Of a DNA stretch of 64,000 nt, positions 17,700-27,508 are shown piece after piece (position 1 is the stretch's first letter; every line of letters begins with the position of its first letter). The notes under the pieces were generated by a model that saw nothing but the letters and a program-made list of their open reading frames with translations, had not been told where the DNA came from and made no database searches. The stretch is from positions 186,001 to 250,000 of the forward strand of contig NZ_LKKO01000025.1 of the NCBI RefSeq assembly GCF_001455965.1, read 5' to 3'. Origin of the DNA: Methylobacterium sp. GXS13 (GTDB lineage Bacteria > Pseudomonadota > Alphaproteobacteria > Rhizobiales > Beijerinckiaceae). Both the position numbers and the translations under genes were made by a program.

Positions 17700-20600
17700 T
17701 CACCAGGCCGCCTGTAACCCTACGGAGAAGACCTGGGCGATCGCGCCGGGACGGACCTCGCCGGTGTAGCTAGCCGACAGCGAGACGCCGGGCGCCACCG
17801 CGCCGAACAGGATCGCGCCCAGCACCGCGCCGTCCCGCGCCAGCGCGCTCGTGCGTGTCGAGAACGGCACCCCGAACAGGCGCGAGCGCACGATTGCGGC
17901 GGTGTCGGCCAACTCATGCGCCCAGTAGGCCCGGGCTTCGAAGCGCAGGCCCGCGGTCTCGTCCATCGCCAGGCTGGCGAGACGCCCGCCCGCCAGGATC
18001 CGCGCGCCGTCGAGCGCCGCTGTGGTGAAGGCCTGCTCGGCCAGCCCGCCGCGCTCGACCACCCGGCCCCGGGTCAGTCGGTCGTAGCTCAGGCCCAGCT
18101 CCGGCACGATGTCCACCGGCAGCCCGGTGTCGATCGCGTAGCCAGCAAAGCCAGACAGGCTGATGTCGGCGCCGGCGGGCGCGCCGCTGGCCCGCACCAG
18201 GGCCGAGCCCAGGGTCACCGTCCGGTTGACCCGCCCGTCGGCATAGGCGCCCCCGGCCGTGCCGCGCAGCACGACCGCGCCCAACCGGGTGGTGCCGTAG
18301 ACCGTGCCGCCGTAGCTGTCGGCGCTGAACATCCCGAGCCCGATGCCCGTCCCACCGTTCCGGGACGCGCCGGTCTCGCGCAAGTAGCTGAACACGCCGC
18401 CGACCAGCGTGTCGCGCTGAACCTGACGGTCGACGCCGAGCAGCAGCCCGCCGGCCTCGAGATTCGCACCGCCGGCGGCACGGTCGCCCGCGCGCGCGCC
18501 GAATCCGTAGAGCGCGTCGGCCCAGATCCGGCCCTCGCCGGCGGCCAGCGGCTGGTCGGGCGCCCCGGCGCCGCCGCGCAGGTCGAGCGCGGTGCGGTTC
18601 GGCCCGAGACCGGGGCCGCCGGCGCTGAAGCTGCCGCCGCCGCCGCCGAGCGTCAGGTGCCGGTCGATCGTGGCGGTGGGGAGCCGGCGCGCCGGCAGGT
18701 CCGTCATCACCGCATCGCCGTAGCTCTGGCCCGACAGGCTCGCGAGCTCGCCTGCCAGGGTTCCCGGGGCGGCGGCGTAGAGCGGGTCGAACACCCGCGC
18801 CCGGGCAGCGTCCGGTCTTGTGCCGGCTTGTGGCCGGGCGCGGTCGAGGGCGGCGCCCACCATCCGGGCATTGCCGGTCTGGGCCAGGCCCAGGGGCGCG
18901 AGGGTGCCGTAGGCGGCGGGCGTCACCACCAGGTCGAGGCCGGTCGCACCGTAGAGCGCGTCGAAGCGCGTGGCGGCGGGGAGGCCGGCGGCCGGCTGGG
19001 CCAGGCCGCTGAACGAGCCGGTCAGTCCGGCCTGCGCCACCAGCACGGAGAAGCGCTGGCCGAGCCCCGCGGTGAAGCCGTTGCCGGCGTTGCCGGTGAT
19101 CCCGCGCAGGACCGGCACCAGGGTGCCGTTGGCCGAAACCGTGCCGCTCGGGCCGAGAGCCAGCAGGCGGGCATAGGTGCCCGCCCCGGCGCCGGTGCCG
19201 GTCCCGTCGATGTCGAGCCCGAACACGCTGCCGGGGGCGAAGCGCACCGGGCCGACCACGGTGAGGGTGCCGGGCGAATTGCCCGGCCGCAGGGCGCCGG
19301 CCACATCGACCGGGGCGGCGATCGTGCCGGTGCCGCGCAGGGTCCCGGCCGACGCCACCGTGACGGGCGAGGTCCAGACGCCGTTGAGCGACAGGGTGCC
19401 ATGCTGGATCGTGGTCGGGCCGGAGAAGCGGCCGGTGCCCGTGAGGTTGAGCGTGCCGGTGCCGACCTTGGTCAGCGTCGTGGGGCTGCCGCCGTCCACG
19501 ATGGCACCGGCATAGGTCGACGAGGCGGGGCCGCCGACGGTGAGCTGGCCGTTGCCCAGCACGGCCGTGCCCGAGCCGGACAGGCTCGCGATGCTGAAGG
19601 CGCCGCCGCCGAGGTCGAGCGAGCCGGTGGTGGCGAGCGCGGTGATCCCGGCGATCGGGCCGGTGAACAGCAGGGCGCCGGTGTTGGTCAGGGCCCCGTT
19701 GAGCCGGCCGGACAGGCGGGCGGTGCCGGTGTTGGACACGGGCCCGTTCAGGGTGCCGTCGCTAACCAGCAGCCCGGCATTGCCGATCTCGGCGGCCGAG
19801 AGGCTCGCCCCGGAGGCGACCGCGACCGTGCCGGCATTGCCGAGCGCACCGGCCAGGCCGTAGGCGCCGCTGGAGGCCACGGTCAGGGTGGCACCGGCGG
19901 CGTTGGCGAAGGCGCCGTCGCTGGCAACCGTGCCGGTGACGGTGAAGGTGCCGGCCGCGTTCCGGATCGCGCCATCGACCCGGCCGGTGCTGGCGACCAG
20001 GGTCCCGGTGTTGGTCACGCCGCCCGAGAGCGTGCCGCTGGTGCTCAGGGTGCCGTTGTTGATCACGCCCCCGCCGATCGTACCGGTGTTGGCGGTGTAG
20101 CCGGTATTGGACAGCCCGCCGGAGAGGCTGCCGCTAGAGGCCAGCGTCCCGGCGTTGCTCACGCCGCCCGCGATGGTGCCGGTGTTGGCCGTGTAGCCGG
20201 CGTTCGCCAGCCCGCCGGAGATCGCTCCGCTGCTGGCGAGGATGCCGGCATTGATCACGCCGCCCGAGATGGTGCCGCTGTTTGACGTGTATCCGGCATT
20301 GGCGAGACCTCCCGAGAGCGTGCCGCTGGTGGCCAGGATACCTGCATTGATCACGCCGCCCGCGAGGGTGCCGGTGCTGGCGGTGTAGCCGACATTGACC
20401 AGGCCGCCCGAGGCGGTGCCGGCGTTCACGAAGCTTCCGGCCGTGCCGACGGTGATCGGCGCCACGAGACGGCCGGTCGCCGTCAGCGCCAGCGTGCCGC
20501 CCGTCACGAGGGTGCTGCCCGTGTAGGTGTTGGCCGCCGACAGGCTGGCGGTGCCGAGGCCGGTCTTGATGAGCGAACCCGGCTCGGTCCCGTCCGCGAT

Positions 20601-22223
20601 CACCCCCGCGAAGCTCGAGGTCCCGGTATCGATCTGCAGCGTGCCGGTGCCGTTGAGGGTCACCGGCCGGGCGGTGGCGAAGCCGTCGGCCAGGACCTCC
20701 AGGGTGCCGCCGCCGAAGGCGAGCCCGCCGGTCGCTGCGCCGAGGTTGCGATCGGCCAGGACGCCGAGGACGCCGCCGTTGATGGTGGTGCCGCCGGCGT
20801 AGCTGTTGGTGCCGGTAAGATCGAGGATGCCGGCCCCGGTCTTGATCAGGCCGCCGGGTCCGGAGATGTCGTTGGCGAAGCGGCCGTAATAGCCCTTTGT
20901 GTCGACTGTCCAGGTGGAGGTGAATTGGCCCGGCCCGTCGATCGCCTTGCCGAGGTTGAGCAGGCCCCAGCCGTAGATATAGGCCGGCCCGATCGGGGTG
21001 GCGGTGGTGAACATCGTCTGGGCGATCTGCGGCGCCGTCAGGAACGGGAAGACCTGACGCAGGACCGCGGCCGCGCCTGCGACGTGCGGCGTCGCCATCG
21101 ACGTGCCGCTCTTGACACCGTAGCCGCCCGGCACGGTCGAGAGGATGCTGAACCCCGGCGCGGCGATGCACCAGGCAGCGGTGACGCCGCACCAATTGCT
21201 GAACCACGCAATCTTGTTGTTCTTATCGGTCGCGACAACGGAAACGATCGAGCCGGCGACACCTGAAAAGTCGATTTCGCTCTGGTCGATCGGGCGACCC
21301 GCATTGTCGTAGAACTGGTAGACGTCACTGTCAGCGTTGCGGGGACGAATATAGGGGTAGAGAGCTGCCCCGCTCGGGTTCACGGAGATGACGGGCTGAT
21401 CACGGCGATCGTTGCCGGCCGCGAACACGAGCAGCATGTCGCTGTCGGCCGCCCGCTTGATCGCGTCGTACTCGCCTTTCGTTGCTTCGAGTCTGTATTG
21501 CTGGACTTGAAGTTCTTCGTAATTCGGATTGGGAATCCGATTTCCCTGGCTGTCTTCAATATAAAGTTGGGGCAGCGTAGGCCCATAGCTGCCGTTGAAG
21601 ATCCTCGCGCCCTGCCGGGTCGCGTGGTCGATGGCCCCGGGGCCATCCGTGCTGAGGCCCGGTATGGTCTTCCATGCGCTGTCCGGCGGTAGCGTGTAGA
21701 GGGTCAGAATCGTGCTGTCGTAAGCGACGCCCATGGTGCCGACGCCGTTTCGGGCTGCGCCGATCGTGCCTGACACGTGCGTGCCGTGACCAACCGCATC
21801 CTGAATGAAGCCCGGATCGATGGCGATGCCGGGAGCCGAGAAGAAGTTTCGCGATGCGGACGAAATGCGGCCAGCGAATTCCGGGTGCCCTCGATCGATG
21901 CCGGTATCGTAGACCGCCACCAGCACCCCAGCGCCGGTGAAGCCACGCGCATAGGCGGTCGCGGCGTTGATCTGGGCGAGGCCCCAATCGGCCCGGTACT
22001 CGGGCGTGTCGAAATCCGCTGCCGTCAGGCCCAGGAAGGAGGGGGGGCGTCTCACGACGCTCTGCGCCGCCGCCGGCGCCAGAGAGGCGGTCAGCGCGGC
22101 GAGGGAGCAGCCGAGCAGGAGCCCGCGTCGGGCCCAACCGCGCCGATCTCCGGTACGGAACGATCTCGGGCAATGTTCGCCCACCGCACGCATGTCGTGC
22201 GCCAGATCGCGCTGGTTCGGCAT
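17700..22223 (-). CDS. Autotransporter subtilisin-like serine protease
   Basis: A ~1507-residue type V secreted protein. It has a signal peptide (twin-arginine-like region then hydrophobic core, cleavage near residue 54) and an S8 protease domain with D106 (VYDTGID), H146 (GHGTHVSG) and S375 (SGTSMATPHVAG). A passenger stem with autotransporter-associated beta-strand repeats (GAGILDLTGTNSYAGGTTIN) follows. The C-terminal ~280 residues form the beta-barrel translocator, ending in an aromatic residue (LQAAW). Four 32-residue repeats lie in the stem. A TTG six bases upstream is also possible. It is divergent from an AraC regulator. Confidence 0.93.
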   Translation of the reverse strand: MPNQRDLAHDMRAVGEHCPRSFRTGDRRGWARRGLLLGCSLAALTASLAPAAAQSVVRRPPSFLGLTAADFDTPEYRADWGLAQINAATAYARGFTGAGVLVAVYDTGIDRGHPEFAGRISSASRNFFSAPGIAIDPGFIQDAVGHGTHVSGTIGAARNGVGTMGVAYDSTILTLYTLPPDSAWKTIPGLSTDGPGAIDHATRQGARIFNGSYGPTLPQLYIEDSQGNRIPNPNYEELQVQQYRLEATKGEYDAIKRAADSDMLLVFAAGNDRRDQPVISVNPSGAALYPYIRPRNADSDVYQFYDNAGRPIDQSEIDFSGVAGSIVSVVATDKNNKIAWFSNWCGVTAAWCIAAPGFSILSTVPGGYGVKSGTSMATPHVAGAAAVLRQVFPFLTAPQIAQTMFTTATPIGPAYIYGWGLLNLGKAIDGPGQFTSTWTVDTKGYYGRFANDISGPGGLIKTGAGILDLTGTNSYAGGTTINGGVLGVLADRNLGAATGGLAFGGGTLEVLADGFATARPVTLNGTGTLQIDTGTSSFAGVIADGTEPGSLIKTGLGTASLSAANTYTGSTLVTGGTLALTATGRLVAPITVGTAGSFVNAGTASGGLVNVGYTASTGTLAGGVINAGILATSGTLSGGLANAGYTSNSGTISGGVINAGILASSGAISGGLANAGYTANTGTIAGGVSNAGTLASSGSLSGGLSNTGYTANTGTIGGGVINNGTLSTSGTLSGGVTNTGTLVASTGRVDGAIRNAAGTFTVTGTVASDGAFANAAGATLTVASSGAYGLAGALGNAGTVAVASGASLSAAEIGNAGLLVSDGTLNGPVSNTGTARLSGRLNGALTNTGALLFTGPIAGITALATTGSLDLGGGAFSIASLSGSGTAVLGNGQLTVGGPASSTYAGAIVDGGSPTTLTKVGTGTLNLTGTGRFSGPTTIQHGTLSLNGVWTSPVTVASAGTLRGTGTIAAPVDVAGALRPGNSPGTLTVVGPVRFAPGSVFGLDIDGTGTGAGAGTYARLLALGPSGTVSANGTLVPVLRGITGNAGNGFTAGLGQRFSVLVAQAGLTGSFSGLAQPAAGLPAATRFDALYGATGLDLVVTPAAYGTLAPLGLAQTGNARMVGAALDRARPQAGTRPDAARARVFDPLYAAAPGTLAGELASLSGQSYGDAVMTDLPARRLPTATIDRHLTLGGGGGSFSAGGPGLGPNRTALDLRGGAGAPDQPLAAGEGRIWADALYGFGARAGDRAAGGANLEAGGLLLGVDRQVQRDTLVGGVFSYLRETGASRNGGTGIGLGMFSADSYGGTVYGTTRLGAVVLRGTAGGAYADGRVNRTVTLGSALVRASGAPAGADISLSGFAGYAIDTGLPVDIVPELGLSYDRLTRGRVVERGGLAEQAFTTAALDGARILAGGRLASLAMDETAGLRFEARAYWAHELADTAAIVRSRLFGVPFSTRTSALARDGAVLGAILFGAVAPGVSLSASYTGEVRPGAIAQVFSVGLQAAW
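19998..20381 (-). repeat. Four 96-base tandem repeats in the autotransporter stem
   Basis: Four consecutive 32-codon units, each made of two 16-residue half-units of the type 'xTGTLxGGVINAGILA' and 'SGTLSGGLANAGYT'. Copies differ at a few positions. They encode extra beta-helix rungs. Confidence 0.85.
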
Positions 22224-22553
22224 CAGCAAGGCCCCGTCATCCTCGGATCAAAGCGCAGTGCGCGATGTAGGCGGATGCACCTTTTGCAGACTATGCCGTC
22301 CCGGCCACAGGATGCGGCGCAGGCGCGATTTGGCACTTCCTTCACCCCTTTTGGGACATACTGCATGAAGCGGGGCCGCACGATGAGCGCTCTCGATCCG
22401 GAGCGACCGGCGGGGGAGACCATCCAGCGGTCCTGCCGAGTTGTGTCGATGCGAATCGATATTATTGGGCGTATTCATTCGATTGCTTGCGATGTCGACT
22501 ATCGAAGGACTGTCGTCGATCGAAAGAATCGGGATCATTGCGGATCCGATACG
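22224..22553. other. Divergent regulatory region of autotransporter and AraC genes
   Basis: No gene is seen. The reading frame of the AraC gene stays open here, but its text is unlike the family, so the true start is placed at 22554. The half near 22440-22560 is AT-richer than average and likely holds promoters. Confidence 0.45.
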
Positions 22554-23672
22554 ATGAGATATTACAGCGCCGCCGCCCTCAAAGCCTCTGCCGAACAGCA
22601 GCCGGGTCCTGCCACCGCCACGGCGTCCGCTGCCGACGCGGAGGCATCTCGTCCGCGTGAAGCGGAGCCCGAGCCGCCCGCCACCGGCATCGCCTGCCTG
22701 CGCTTCGAGCCGCCCGCGGATCCGGACGCGCTGGGCCGGGCCTGGCAGGCGCACCTGGCGCCGGTCTTCGCAGTGAGCTTCGGGCCGGAGACCGACCTCA
22801 CCGTCCCGATCGCGATGCGCAGCTATCACCTCGGCGAGTTGCTCGTCGGCGACGTGATCGCGCCGGCCCATATCCTCGAACGGTCGCCGGAGATGATCCG
22901 TCAGCAGGGGCTCGATCACATCCTGCTGCAGTTCTACCGGCGCGGCCGCAGCCTCGTCGAGACGGACCATGCCGCCGGGCCGGTCAGCGAGGTCCAGTGC
23001 ATCGTGTTCGATCTGGCGCAGCCCGTGCGCATCGTGGCGGGTGCCGTCGATGCCACGAATGTCCTGATCCCCCGCGCTCTGCTGGAGAAGCAGGGCTGCC
23101 GCCCGGACGCCCTGCACGGCCGTCCCCTGGATCACGATGGCGACCCGTTCGGGCGCCTGGTCCACAATTTCGTCGCCAACGTCGTGGCCTGCGGCGACCG
23201 GCTGGACCGGCGCGAAGCCCTGGCGGCGGCGTCCGCGATCACCCATCTCTGCGCGACCTGGCTGCGCGGCCGGGAAGCGGGGAGTTCCCCTCAGCACCAG
23301 GACGTGCGGATCCGGGTCCGCCGGTTCATCGAGGCGGAACTCGGCAATCCGAAGCTCTCGCCGGCGCTGATCGCCACGCGGCTCGGCCTGTCTCGCTCGA
23401 CCCTGTACCGCCTGTTCGCGCCGAACGGCATCGTCAGCTACATCCGCGACCGCCGCCTGATGCATGCGATGCGGATGCTCATCCGGGACGAAGCGCATCC
23501 GGCGCGCATCGCGCGGATCGCCTACGCGGTCGGCTTCTTAGATGAGCGCACCTTCCGGCGGGCCTTCAAGCGCCGGTTCGGCTTCATCCCGAGCGACGCC
23601 GCGCAGCGCCTCGGCCCGGGAAGCAGCGCCGAATCCCTGTCGGTCCTGCAGAGCTGGATCGAGAGCCTCTGA
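22554..23672 (+). CDS. AraC family transcriptional regulator
   Basis: A 372-residue protein. The N-terminal AraC-binding-like domain spans ~55-220 (YHLGELLVGDVIAPAHILERS; ILLQFYRRGR). The C-terminal AraC helix-turn-helix pair is at ~250-350 (LSPALIATRLGLSRSTLYRLF and ARIARIAYAVGFLDERTFRRAF). The ATG at 22554 gives a usual family length; upstream starts are possible. The divergent placement suggests that it controls the autotransporter protease, an inference from context only. Confidence 0.87.
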   Translation: MRYYSAAALKASAEQQPGPATATASAADAEASRPREAEPEPPATGIACLRFEPPADPDALGRAWQAHLAPVFAVSFGPETDLTVPIAMRSYHLGELLVGDVIAPAHILERSPEMIRQQGLDHILLQFYRRGRSLVETDHAAGPVSEVQCIVFDLAQPVRIVAGAVDATNVLIPRALLEKQGCRPDALHGRPLDHDGDPFGRLVHNFVANVVACGDRLDRREALAAASAITHLCATWLRGREAGSSPQHQDVRIRVRRFIEAELGNPKLSPALIATRLGLSRSTLYRLFAPNGIVSYIRDRRLMHAMRMLIRDEAHPARIARIAYAVGFLDERTFRRAFKRRFGFIPSDAAQRLGPGSSAESLSVLQSWIESL

Positions 23673-23992
23673 ACCCGGCCTGCCGCCCGGATGGGCGAAC
23701 CGCTCACGAAAGCCCGTCGTCGCGGCGTGCGGCACAGCCGTGTCGCACCCTTGGGGTGTGAGGCCCGACGATCCCGGATCCGGATCAGCGTCCCTCCGGC
23801 TTGTCGCAGCGACAGAACCGCGCCATCGCCGGTGCGGGACTGCGTATCCCGCTGCCGCAGAAGGCCGACCCGGGGAGCTCGTCGCCGCGTTCATCCGTGG
23901 GTTGCGAAATCCAATGCTGCGCCGCTTGGAAGAACGGGCATAAGGCTTGCCCATCGCAGTTCCGGACGCCGGGCAGAGTCACGAGGCCGAGG
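23673..23992. other. Intergenic stretch before ggt
   Basis: I see no convincing gene, structured RNA or repeat in these 320 bases. They presumably contain the promoter of the downstream two-gene unit. Confidence 0.4.
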
Positions 23993-25585
23993 ATGGAATT
24001 CAGACACGATGCGGTCTACGCCTCGCGGCGTTCGCCGGTCTTCGCCCGCAATCTCGTCGCCACCTCGCAGCCCCTTGCCACGCAGGCCGGGCTGAGGATG
24101 CTGCAGCTGGGCGGGAACGCCCTCGACGCGGCGCTGGCCGCGGCGATCGCGCTGACCGTGGTCGAGCCCACCGGCAACGGCATCGGGTCGGACGCCTTCT
24201 GCATCCTCTGGCACGAGGGCCAGCTGCACGGGCTCAACGCGTCCGGGCGCGCGCCGGCCGGCTGGACGCCGGAGCGCTTTGCCCATCACAGCGCGTTTCC
24301 GCATCGTGGCTGGGACACCGTCACGGTGCCGGGTGCGGTCTCCGCCTGGGTGGAGCTGTCGCGGCGGTTCGGACAATTGCCGTTCGCGCGCCTGTTCGAG
24401 CCGGCCATCGGTTACGCGGAAGAGGGCTTCCTGGTCTCGCCGGTCATCGCCGAGCTGTGGCGGCGCGGCGCGGCGGAGCTGAAGACGCAGCCCGGCTTCG
24501 CGGCGACCTTCATGCCCGACGGGCGGACGCCGGCCGCCGGCGAGCTGTTCCGGGCCCCCGGCCATGCCCGCACGCTCCGCCTCATCGCCGAGACGCAAGG
24601 CGAGGCCTTCTACCGGGGCGAGCTGGCGCACCGGATCGCGGACTTCGCCCGCCAGCACGGTGCCGCCCTCGACGAGGGCGACCTGGCGGAGCACAGCACG
24701 GATTGGTGCGGCACCATCCGGCAGGATTTCGGCGGCGCGAGCCTGCACGAGATCCCGCCGAACGGGCAGGGCATCGCGGCCCTGATGGCGCTGGGGATCC
24801 TGCGCTCGACCGGCCTCGCGGACCTGCCGGTGGACAGCCCGGATGCGCTCCATCTCCAGATCGAGGCGATGAAGCTCGCCTTCGCGGATGTCTACGCCTA
24901 CGCGGCCGACCTGCGCTACATGACCAAGGTCACCCACGACCATCTCTTGGACCCGGCCTATCTCGCCGCCCGGGCGGCCCTGATCGACCGCCGACGCGCA
25001 CAGGTCTTCGGAGCGGGCGCGCCGAACGAGGGCGGGACGGTGTGCCTCGCCACCGGCGACGCCGGCGGCATGATGGTCTCCTACATCCAGTCGAACTATT
25101 CGGGCTTCGGCTCCGGGGTGGTGGTGCCGGGGACGGGCATCAGCCTGCAGAACCGTGGCTACGGCTTCACCCTGGCCGAGGGCCATCCCAACCAGGTCGG
25201 CCCGCGCAAGCGCCCGTTCAACACGATCATCCCGGGCTTCGTCATGCAGGACGGGGCGCCGCTGATGGCCTTCGGCTTCATGGGCGGCCCCATCCAGGCG
25301 CAGGGCCACGTGCAGGTGCTCGTGCGGACCCAGCTCTGGGGGCAGGACCCGCAGACCGCCGTCGACGCGCCCCGCTGGCGCCACGTCGCCGGATTGCAGG
25401 TCGCGGTCGAGACCGCGTTCCCCGCCGCGGTGCTGGGCGACCTGGAGGCGCGGGGCCACGAGCTCGTGCGCGAGCCGCCGGATTCCGCCTTCGGCTTCGG
25501 CGGCGCGCAGCTCGTGCGCCGGATCGACGGCGGCTACGTGGGCGGCTCCGATCCCCGCAAGGACGGCCACGCGGGCGGTTTCTAG
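23993..25585 (+). CDS. Gamma-glutamyltransferase family Ntn-hydrolase
   Basis: A 530-residue protein. The N-terminal ATSQPLATQAGLRMLQLGGNALDAALA and EPTGNGIGSDAF segments, plus the autocleavage/catalytic Thr349 in NEGGTVCLAT, are diagnostic. C-terminal FGFMGGPIQAQGHVQ matches the family. No signal peptide is visible, unlike the classical periplasmic GGT, so this is the cytoplasmic acylase-like subgroup that may act on gamma-glutamyl amides. The start ATG at 23993 has GAGG a few bases upstream. The MHS transporter follows after 89 bases and may import its substrate. Confidence 0.88.
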   Translation: MEFRHDAVYASRRSPVFARNLVATSQPLATQAGLRMLQLGGNALDAALAAAIALTVVEPTGNGIGSDAFCILWHEGQLHGLNASGRAPAGWTPERFAHHSAFPHRGWDTVTVPGAVSAWVELSRRFGQLPFARLFEPAIGYAEEGFLVSPVIAELWRRGAAELKTQPGFAATFMPDGRTPAAGELFRAPGHARTLRLIAETQGEAFYRGELAHRIADFARQHGAALDEGDLAEHSTDWCGTIRQDFGGASLHEIPPNGQGIAALMALGILRSTGLADLPVDSPDALHLQIEAMKLAFADVYAYAADLRYMTKVTHDHLLDPAYLAARAALIDRRRAQVFGAGAPNEGGTVCLATGDAGGMMVSYIQSNYSGFGSGVVVPGTGISLQNRGYGFTLAEGHPNQVGPRKRPFNTIIPGFVMQDGAPLMAFGFMGGPIQAQGHVQVLVRTQLWGQDPQTAVDAPRWRHVAGLQVAVETAFPAAVLGDLEARGHELVREPPDSAFGFGGAQLVRRIDGGYVGGSDPRKDGHAGGF

Positions 25586-25674
25586 GGCGCCCGCCACCGG
25601 AATCGCTACCGGTCCGGCGCAAGCGAGCGCGGTGGATCCCAGACACATCGCGGCGCTCGAGGATTACATTCATC

Positions 25675-26970
25675 ATGTCAGCACCGGACGCGGCCGTCAG
25701 TCCGACACCCTCCCGCGGCGCGTCGCAGATGTACAAGGCGGTGATCGCCTCCTCGATCGGCAACGCCCTCGAGTTCTACGATCTCACGCTGTACCTGTAC
25801 TTCGCGGTGACGATCTCGAAGCTGTTCTTCCCGACCAGCAACCCGACCACCTCGCTGCTGCTGGCGCTCGGCAGCTTCGGCATCTCCTACCTGATGCGCC
25901 CGCTGGGCGCGATCGTGCTCGGCCTCTACGCCGACAGGGTCGGGCGCAAGCCCGCGCTGATGCTGTCGATCGTGCTGATGATGGTCGGCACCTTCATGAT
26001 GGTGGTGATGCCGTCCTACGAGTCGATCGGCATCCTGGCCTCGATCGGCGTGCTCGCCGCGCGGCTGATCCAGGGCTTTTCCGTCGGCGGCGAGTTCGGC
26101 GCCTCGACCGCCTTCATGGTCGAGCACGGTCCGGCGCGGAAGGGGTTCTTCGCGAGCTTCCAGTTCGCCAGCCAGGGCCTGGCCAGCGTGATGGCGGCCC
26201 TGTCCGGGGTCATCCTGAGCGCCACGCTCAGCCCGGACCAGATCGGCTCCTGGGGGTGGCGCCTGCCGTTCGCGTTCGGATTGCTGATCGGTCCCGTTGG
26301 CCTCTACATCCGGCGCAACATCGAAGAGACCCCCGAATTCGAGGCCTCGGCGGACGAGGAGACGACACGCTCGCCCGTGCGCGACCTGTTCGTGCAGCAA
26401 TGGCTGAACATGCTGCTGGCGACCGGGCTCGTGGCGACCTCCACGGCCCTGAACTACATGATCAGCTACACGCCGACCTACGCCGTCAACCAGCTCGGCC
26501 TGCCCTCCTGGATCGGCTTCGTCGCCTCCTTCGTCGGGGCCGTCATGCTGATGACGGTGGCGCCGCTGGTCGGGCACTGGTCGGACACGGTCGGACGGAC
26601 GCCGATCATGCGAGCCGTGGTGATCGGCGTCTTCGTGCTGATGTTTCCGGCCTTCGCGCTGCTGATCAGCTATCCGGTGCTGCTCGTGATCGTCCCCGTG
26701 CTCGCGCTGATCGGCGCCCTCAAGGCGAGCTACAGCGCGGCCTTGCCGGCGCTCATGGCCGAGATCTTTCCGACGCGCACGCGCAGCACCGGCATGAACA
26801 TCAGCTACAATGTCGGCGTGACGCTGTTCGGCGGCTTCGCGCCGTTCTGGATCGAGAGCCTGATCGCGATCACCCACACGGCGCTCGCCCCCAGCTTCTT
26901 CCTGATGTTCGCGGCGAGCGTCAGCCTCGTCTGCATCGTCCTGGTCCGGCGGAAATTCGGATTGCGCTGA
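25675..26970 (+). CDS. MHS-family MFS transporter
   Basis: A 431-residue inner-membrane protein with 12 predicted helices. The metabolite:H+ symporter subgroup is marked by SSIGNALEFYDLTLY at the N-terminus, the loop 2-3 motif YADRVGRKP, and GFSVGGEFGAS. Relatives carry carboxylates, betaine or similar compounds. It follows the gamma-glutamyltransferase gene and probably shares its promoter; the substrate may be a gamma-glutamyl compound, by inference only. Confidence 0.88.
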   Translation: MSAPDAAVSPTPSRGASQMYKAVIASSIGNALEFYDLTLYLYFAVTISKLFFPTSNPTTSLLLALGSFGISYLMRPLGAIVLGLYADRVGRKPALMLSIVLMMVGTFMMVVMPSYESIGILASIGVLAARLIQGFSVGGEFGASTAFMVEHGPARKGFFASFQFASQGLASVMAALSGVILSATLSPDQIGSWGWRLPFAFGLLIGPVGLYIRRNIEETPEFEASADEETTRSPVRDLFVQQWLNMLLATGLVATSTALNYMISYTPTYAVNQLGLPSWIGFVASFVGAVMLMTVAPLVGHWSDTVGRTPIMRAVVIGVFVLMFPAFALLISYPVLLVIVPVLALIGALKASYSAALPALMAEIFPTRTRSTGMNISYNVGVTLFGGFAPFWIESLIAITHTALAPSFFLMFAASVSLVCIVLVRRKFGLR

Positions 26971-27395
26971 CGGCCGCCGGGGCCTCCCGGTCCGCAGCGG
27001 GCATCGTCGGTCGGTGCGCCGGGCGCCGCCGACAACCGGCCCTGCGCGATCCGTCTCGGAGCGTTTCGGTCAGCGCGGCCGCGAGCGCCGCGTCGAATCC
27101 GAGATGCGGATCCAGGGCCGCGTCTTGCCGGTGATGCCGTGCCCCGAACCCGATCGCGCCCGCCGCCATGAGGGCCGGGCCGGCGAGGTCGATCGGTATG
27201 CGCCGGGGGCGGCGCCGGAAAGCGGATCGCCCGCGCGAGGCCGGCATCCACGATCGGCCGGAGGCGCTGTCGGGGTCGGCCGCGACGCCGCGATGTCTCC
27301 AGCCGATGCAGCGGCCGCCTCACGGGCGTGACGCGGGCGAGCGGTATCGTCAGCCGGCGCAATGAATGCGCACTGTGAGCAATTCTATTGACCTG
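26971..27395. other. Intergenic region before kdgT
   Basis: Several open frames occur on both strands, but none has a ribosome site, family text or codon bias that convinces. One minus-strand stretch near 27050-27200 reads somewhat protein-like and might be a decayed remnant. A promoter is expected at the right end. Confidence 0.4.
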
Positions 27396-27495
27396 TTGCG
27401 CGTAATGCGCGCATTTGAACACGGTCACGAAGTTCATCGCGGCTCAATACGCTAAAATCCCGCAGCCAAGCGCGGGAATTGCGCGCTATGCGCAG
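27396..27495. promoter_or_regulatory. Paired TGCGC-type motifs upstream of kdgT, candidate DeoR operators
   Basis: TTGCGCGTAATGCGCGC (27396-27412) and TTGCGCGCTATGCGCAG (27479-27495) are similar, each with TGCGC half-sites of partial dyad symmetry. The second abuts the kdgT ribosome binding site. Placement fits repression by the DeoR protein at the end of the operon. Confidence 0.45.
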
Positions 27496-27508
27496 GGAGG
27501 GAACAGAG

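Noticed and set aside
17916..20285. Long plus-strand frame opposite the autotransporter (789 codons)
   Set aside because: It is the antisense of GC-rich autotransporter repeats; its text is Arg/Gly/Ala-rich noise while the minus strand has catalytic motifs.
23673..23992. Minus-strand Cys-containing frame upstream of the gamma-glutamyltransferase
   Set aside because: No ribosome site or family match, and codon use is not like neighbouring genes.
26921..27247. Minus-strand frame with some protein-like text in the kdgT upstream spacer
   Set aside because: No recognisable family, no clear ribosome site, and it overlaps the end of the MHS transporter gene; at most a decayed remnant.
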